NCBI GenBank assembly: GCA_020723545.1
Contig: DYIS01000107.1
Coordinates: forward strand, 1 to 8,350
DNA: 8,350 bases
Direction: 5' to 3'
Origin: Ktedonobacter racemifer
GTDB lineage: Bacteria > Chloroflexota > DTOL01 > JACQYG01
The notes below the pieces were generated by a model. It saw only the letters and a list, made by a program, of their open reading frames with translations, was not told the origin of the DNA and ran no database searches. Below, piece after piece: positions 5,410-8,350 of the stretch (position 1 is its first letter; each line of letters begins with the position of its first letter). The translations under genes were made by a program, and so were the position numbers.

Positions 5410-5912
5410 CGCCCACTTTGACGCTGGGCATTGACCCGGGCACGGCCAGCACCGGGTACGGCTTGGTCGAAGAGAAGGATGGGGAGCTGCGCCTGGTGGC
5501 CTGTGGGGTGATCAGCACTCCGGCCGAGACCCCGATGCCCCAAAGGCTTCGGAGCATTCACGATGACCTGGTGGGGCTGATTGCCCGCTATCAGCCGTCC
5601 CAGTTAGCGGTGGAAGAGCTCTTCTTCAGCCGCAACGCGCGCACGGCCCTGGCTGTGGGCCAGGCCAGGGGGGTCGTCCTCCTGGCTGCCGCCGAGGCGG
5701 GGCTGCCGGTGGGGGAGTACACTCCCCTGGAGGTCAAGCAGGCCATCGTCGGCTACGGCCGGGCGGAAAAAGCCCAGGTGCAGCGGATGATCTGCCTCCT
5801 CTTAAACTTGGCTGCGGCGCCAGAGCCGGACGACGCCACGGATGCGCTGGCGGTGGCGGTGTGTCACCTGTTCGCGCTACGAGGTAAGAGGCTAATCCAT
5901 GACCCCGGCTAG
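5406..5912 (+). CDS. ruvC: Crossover junction endodeoxyribonuclease RuvC (168 aa)
   Basis: RuvC cuts Holliday junctions symmetrically during recombination and repair, normally together with the RuvAB branch-migration motor. The RNase H-like fold is clear: LGIDPGTASTGYG carries Asp10, AVEELFF carries Glu70, and PDDATDALAVAVCH carries Asp143 and Asp146. These four match E. coli Asp7, Glu66, Asp138 and Asp141, so the active site is intact, and the length is normal. The TTG start at 5406 shares bases with the yebC stop (TTGA), giving coupling; a second TTG at 5418 would remove four residues and is also possible. Stop TAG at 5910-5912. ruvA and ruvB do not follow: a terminator comes 14 nt later, so they must lie elsewhere in the genome. 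Confidence 0.96.
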   Translation: MTPTLTLGIDPGTASTGYGLVEEKDGELRLVACGVISTPAETPMPQRLRSIHDDLVGLIARYQPSQLAVEELFFSRNARTALAVGQARGVVLLAAAEAGLPVGEYTPLEVKQAIVGYGRAEKAQVQRMICLLLNLAAAPEPDDATDALAVAVCHLFALRGKRLIHDPG

Positions 5913-5926
5913 CGTTCTTTACTAGA

Positions 5927-5962
5927 AAATAAAAAGCAGAGAGCCCCCTCTGCTTTTTATTT
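5927..5962 (+). terminator. Intrinsic terminator of yebC-ruvC, usable in both directions
   Basis: AAATAAAAAGCAGAG (5927-5941), loop AGCCCC, CTCTGCTTTTTATTT (5948-5962). The 15-bp perfect stem has A-rich and T-rich feet, so it can work on both strands. The following 5963-6087 holds no convincing promoter for the next gene. Confidence 0.92.
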
Positions 5963-6087
5963 GCGCGGCACCAAGGCCCCGGCAGCCCGTTTGGGCAGTA
6001 GAAGAAGCAGGGCAACATGCCTGGCAGGAGCCTGTGCCCTCAGGATGGCTTGCCTTTCCCAATATGCGCTGCTGGCTGGAGAAATCT

Positions 6088-7044
6088 TTGACTGAGCGTT
6101 TGTTCTTTGAAGATGCCTATTGCCGGGAGTTCTCGGCTATGGTCACCGGCCGAACCAGGGTTGGGAAGAGCCCTGGCGTGATCCTGGATCGGACCGCCTT
6201 CTATCCCACCTCTGGCGGCCAGCCCAATGACCTGGGGGTGCTGAACGGTGTTCCGGTGCTGGACGTAGTGGAGGGGGAGAGCGGCGAGATAATCCACCTG
6301 TTGGCCGGTGAGATAGAGGGAAGCTCGGTCACCGGCATAATCGACTGGCCCCGGCGCTTCGATCACATGCAGCAGCACTCCGGCCAGCACATCCTCTCCC
6401 AATGCTTCGAACGAGCCTTAAACGCGGCAACGGTCTCCTTTCACCTGGGCCTGGATTTTTCCACCATCGACGTGTCTTTGGCCGCCTTCATCGAGGAAAA
6501 GGCCACGGACATCGAGACCATGGCCAACGCAGCCGTCTTTGAGAACCGCGGCATAAGGGCCTACTTCGTGAACGAGGCCCAGCTCCTTGCGCTGCCCTTG
6601 CGCAAACCGCCCAAGGTCGCCGGGGCGATCCGTATCGTGGAGGTGGATGGCTTCGATTTCTCTGCCTGTGGCGGCACCCATTGCCGGGCGGCGGGGGAGA
6701 TCGGGCTGATCAAGGTTCGAAAATGGGAGCGCCGGGGGGACACGTTCAGGATCGATTTTTTGTGCGGCAATCGGGCGCTCAAGGATTATCGCTGGAAGAA
6801 TTCAACCCTGAACAGCCTGGCGATGGCCCTGAGTGTGAAGGATCGCGAACTGGGAGAAACGGTGAGCCGACTTCTGGCCGAGGGCCGGGAGGCCCAGCAG
6901 CAACTTAGCTATTTGAAGGAGAAACTCCTGGACTATGAAGCGGCTGAGCTGGACTCACAAGCCCAGTCCCTGGGCGGGATGCGGGTGGTCCGGCAGGTGT
7001 TCAGCCAACGCTCCAGCGAGGAGATCCGCCGCCTAGCGGTGTGA
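6088..7044 (+). CDS. alaX: Alanyl-tRNA editing protein AlaX-L, catalytic part, ended early by in-frame TGA
   Basis: AlaX proteins hydrolyse Ser- (and Gly-) tRNA-Ala in trans. Start taken as TTG 6088, because GGAG lies 6 nt upstream and MTERLFFEDAYCREF matches the usual family N-terminus; GTG 6034 would add 18 unlikely residues. The N-terminal AlaRS-like part has TAFYPTSGGQPND (36-48). The editing core has the zinc ligands His97 and His101 (HSGQH) and Cys194 and His198 (CGGTH), all present. A linker helix region (about 245-285) leads toward DHHA1. TGA at 7042-7044 follows residue 318 (EEIRRLAV), but the same frame goes on without shift through the rest of DHHA1 to 7296. A CGA-to-TGA change would explain it. 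The product ending here would keep the hydrolase core but lose most of DHHA1, which aids tRNA binding and dimer formation in long AlaX forms. Confidence 0.88.
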   Translation: MTERLFFEDAYCREFSAMVTGRTRVGKSPGVILDRTAFYPTSGGQPNDLGVLNGVPVLDVVEGESGEIIHLLAGEIEGSSVTGIIDWPRRFDHMQQHSGQHILSQCFERALNAATVSFHLGLDFSTIDVSLAAFIEEKATDIETMANAAVFENRGIRAYFVNEAQLLALPLRKPPKVAGAIRIVEVDGFDFSACGGTHCRAAGEIGLIKVRKWERRGDTFRIDFLCGNRALKDYRWKNSTLNSLAMALSVKDRELGETVSRLLAEGREAQQQLSYLKEKLLDYEAAELDSQAQSLGGMRVVRQVFSQRSSEEIRRLAV

Positions 7045-7296
7045 CTCACCTCCTGGCCCGGCAGGATCGCACTCCTGGGACTTGCGGGCGAGAAAGCCCA
7101 ACTGGTGTTCGCCCGGTCCTCCGATGTATCCCTCGAGATGGTCGAGCTCCTGAAGGGTTCCTGTGCGATGTTGGAGGGGCGAGGCGGCGGGACTTCCAGC
7201 CTGGCCCAGGGCGGCGGAGCCCGGGTGGATAGGCTCGAGCCGGCCCTGGATCTGGCTCAGGCCGCGCTGGCCCGGGCGCTGGGGATCCAGCGATGA
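7045..7296 (+). pseudogene. DHHA1-domain remainder of AlaX-L, same frame after the TGA (83 codons)
   Basis: Directly after the TGA the frame reads LTSWPGRIALLGLAGEKAQL, then VFARSS, a helix (VSLEMVELLKGSCAMLEG), GRGGGTSSLAQGGG and a closing helix, ending with TGA 7294-7296. This is the C-terminal part of a DHHA1 domain, including its glycine-rich segment. With the first part it makes about 401 residues, the normal AlaX-L length. The coding look is fully preserved with no other defects, so the break is recent, a sequencing error, or read through. No good internal start with a ribosome site is seen, so it is unlikely to be made alone. Confidence 0.8.
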
Positions 7297-8350
7297 CATT
7301 TCTGCGCCGCAACCCGATTATCCTGGCCCTGTGCCTGGGACACTTCACCGTTGACCTGTACGGCAACATCCTGCCCATGGTCTTCCCGCAGTTGAAGAGC
7401 GCCATGGACCTGAGCTACGCTCAGGTCGGCTTGCTGGCCACCACGTACATCGTTGCCAACTCGCTGATGCAGCCCTTCTTCGGCTACCTGGGGGACCGGT
7501 TTGGCTCCCGGCGACTGGCCTCGGCCGGCATCCTCTGGGTTGCCAGTTTCATGGCGCTTATCGGCTTTTCCTGGAGTTACCTGTCGCTCCTGGCGATTAT
7601 TGCGCTGGCGGCTTTGGGCTCGGCCGCCTTCCATCCCCAGGGTGCCATGAACGTGGCCCTGGCCAGCAAGGAGCGCAAGGTCCTCAGCATGTCTGTCTTT
7701 ATTTTGGGGGGCACGTTTGGGTTCGCTCTGGGCCCGCTCATCGGGGCGGGGGTCATCTCCGCCTTTGGCCTGAAGGGGACCATGGCAATGCTGCCCCTGC
7801 CGCTGGCGATGGCGCCCTTCATCTACTGGGTGCTATCCCGGATCGACGCCCGCCAGCCGGAAGGCAGACGGGACGTCGTGAGGAGCCGGCAAGGTCGCCT
7901 CCCGGTGGTAGGTCTTTTCTCGGTGGTGACGCTGGTCATGATCCGCTCCTGGACCCTCATGGGGATGAATAGCTACATCCCACTGCTTTACCAGGGGCGC
8001 GGTTTGTCCACGGTGTTAGCCAGTGAGACGCTGTTCGTGCTCCTGGCCTCCGGCAGCATCGGGATGCTCTTGGGCGGCTACCTGGCCGATCAGTTAGGCC
8101 GACGCAAGGTGATATTCGCCTCCCTTTTCTTCCTGACCCCGGTGGCGCTTTTCTTTATGGAGGCCTCGCCGGCCTGGGCGCTGGTGGCCATCGGCTTGTT
8201 GGGCATTGGCCTGGAGGCCTCGGTGCCGGTGACGCTGGTGATGGCCCAGGAGATGCTGCCCGCCAGCATGGGCCTGGCCTCCGGGCTGATGCTGGGCTTC
8301 ACCCTCGTTGCCGGGGGCATCGGGATCTCCATCACCGGCTGGCTGGCGGA
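7293..8350 (+). CDS. MFS transporter, fosmidomycin-resistance (Fsr) type, N-terminal 352 aa, runs off window
   Basis: ATG 7293 overlaps the AlaX-L end (ATGA). The frame stays open to the last base. The protein is strongly hydrophobic with about ten membrane segments in view. The N-terminus LGHFTVDLYGNILPMVFPQL is typical of Fsr-like carriers. The cytoplasmic MFS loop motif occurs twice, as GYLGDRFGSRR (about 65-75) and GGYLADQLGRRK (about 261-272), marking the two halves. Between them is a charged loop (ARQPEGRRDVVRSRQGR). The family is ~400 aa, so roughly 40-50 residues are missing. It would export small molecules using the proton gradient; the substrate cannot be told. Ribosome site is weak (GGGG 8 nt upstream), so translation probably relies on coupling to AlaX-L, which the premature TGA would disturb. 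Confidence 0.88.
   Translation, partial: MTFLRRNPIILALCLGHFTVDLYGNILPMVFPQLKSAMDLSYAQVGLLATTYIVANSLMQPFFGYLGDRFGSRRLASAGILWVASFMALIGFSWSYLSLLAIIALAALGSAAFHPQGAMNVALASKERKVLSMSVFILGGTFGFALGPLIGAGVISAFGLKGTMAMLPLPLAMAPFIYWVLSRIDARQPEGRRDVVRSRQGRLPVVGLFSVVTLVMIRSWTLMGMNSYIPLLYQGRGLSTVLASETLFVLLASGSIGMLLGGYLADQLGRRKVIFASLFFLTPVALFFMEASPAWALVAIGLLGIGLEASVPVTLVMAQEMLPASMGLASGLMLGFTLVAGGIGISITGWLA

Noticed and set aside
7042..7044. UGA reassigned to an amino acid in this organism
   Set aside because: yebC, the SufR-like regulator and the ThrRS-editing gene all end at TGA at the expected family lengths.
7042..7066. TGA in AlaX-L as a selenocysteine codon, with the 7051-7066 stem as a SECIS
   Set aside because: The stem is short and only 6 nt from the TGA, and this position in a DHHA1 domain is not a conserved Cys. 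No sign of redox use.

Overview
This window reads like a piece of a bacterial chromosome, GC-rich and mostly densely coded, from an environmental lineage. The gene mix is a free-standing archaeal-type ThrRS editing domain, a UroD-like methyltransferase, a SufR-like Fe-S regulator, a yebC-ruvC pair, and AlaX plus an Fsr-like MFS protein. I would guess Chloroflexota or a neighbouring phylum, but that is an inference from gene flavour, not a proven assignment. UGA is a normal stop codon here: yebC, the regulator and the ThrRS-editing gene all end in TGA.

Left part (1-2168). A possible gene tail ends at 54, followed by a strong intrinsic terminator (92-123). A complete-looking group II intron RNA (about 124-2008) sits directly behind the terminator's T-tract. 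It has a recognisable 5' domain, domain V and a domain VI with a bulged branch-point A. Its reverse transcriptase/maturase (517-1936) is broken by a +1 frameshift exactly at the conserved PQGG motif, where a perfect 7-bp hairpin replaces the usual sequence. The intron is therefore probably unable to move by itself. A second intrinsic terminator (2041-2080) and a weaker hairpin (2096-2120) follow.

Middle part (2169-4504). Two leftward genes, a UroD-family protein (2680-3657) and a stand-alone ThrRS editing-domain protein (2169-2594), are probably co-transcribed from a near-consensus promoter (3714-3741). The first ~35 nt of that mRNA would be a perfect 18-bp-arm palindrome. Divergent from them is a SufR-like regulator (3878-4504) with its own promoter, a small palindrome and a CAAC/GTTG repeat over its predicted start point.

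Right part (4505-8350). yebC and ruvC form a translationally coupled pair (TTGA overlap) behind a good promoter, closed by a 15-bp terminator (5927-5962). Next comes an AlaX-L alanyl-tRNA editing gene split by an in-frame TGA at 7042-7044; the same frame then continues through the whole DHHA1 domain to 7296. An MFS transporter of the fosmidomycin-resistance type overlaps its last codon (ATGA) and runs off the window.

The most notable theme is translation quality control. Two different trans-editing factors (Thr-type and Ala-type) lie within 5 kb. The first lacks residues known to matter for editing, and the second is interrupted by a stop codon.
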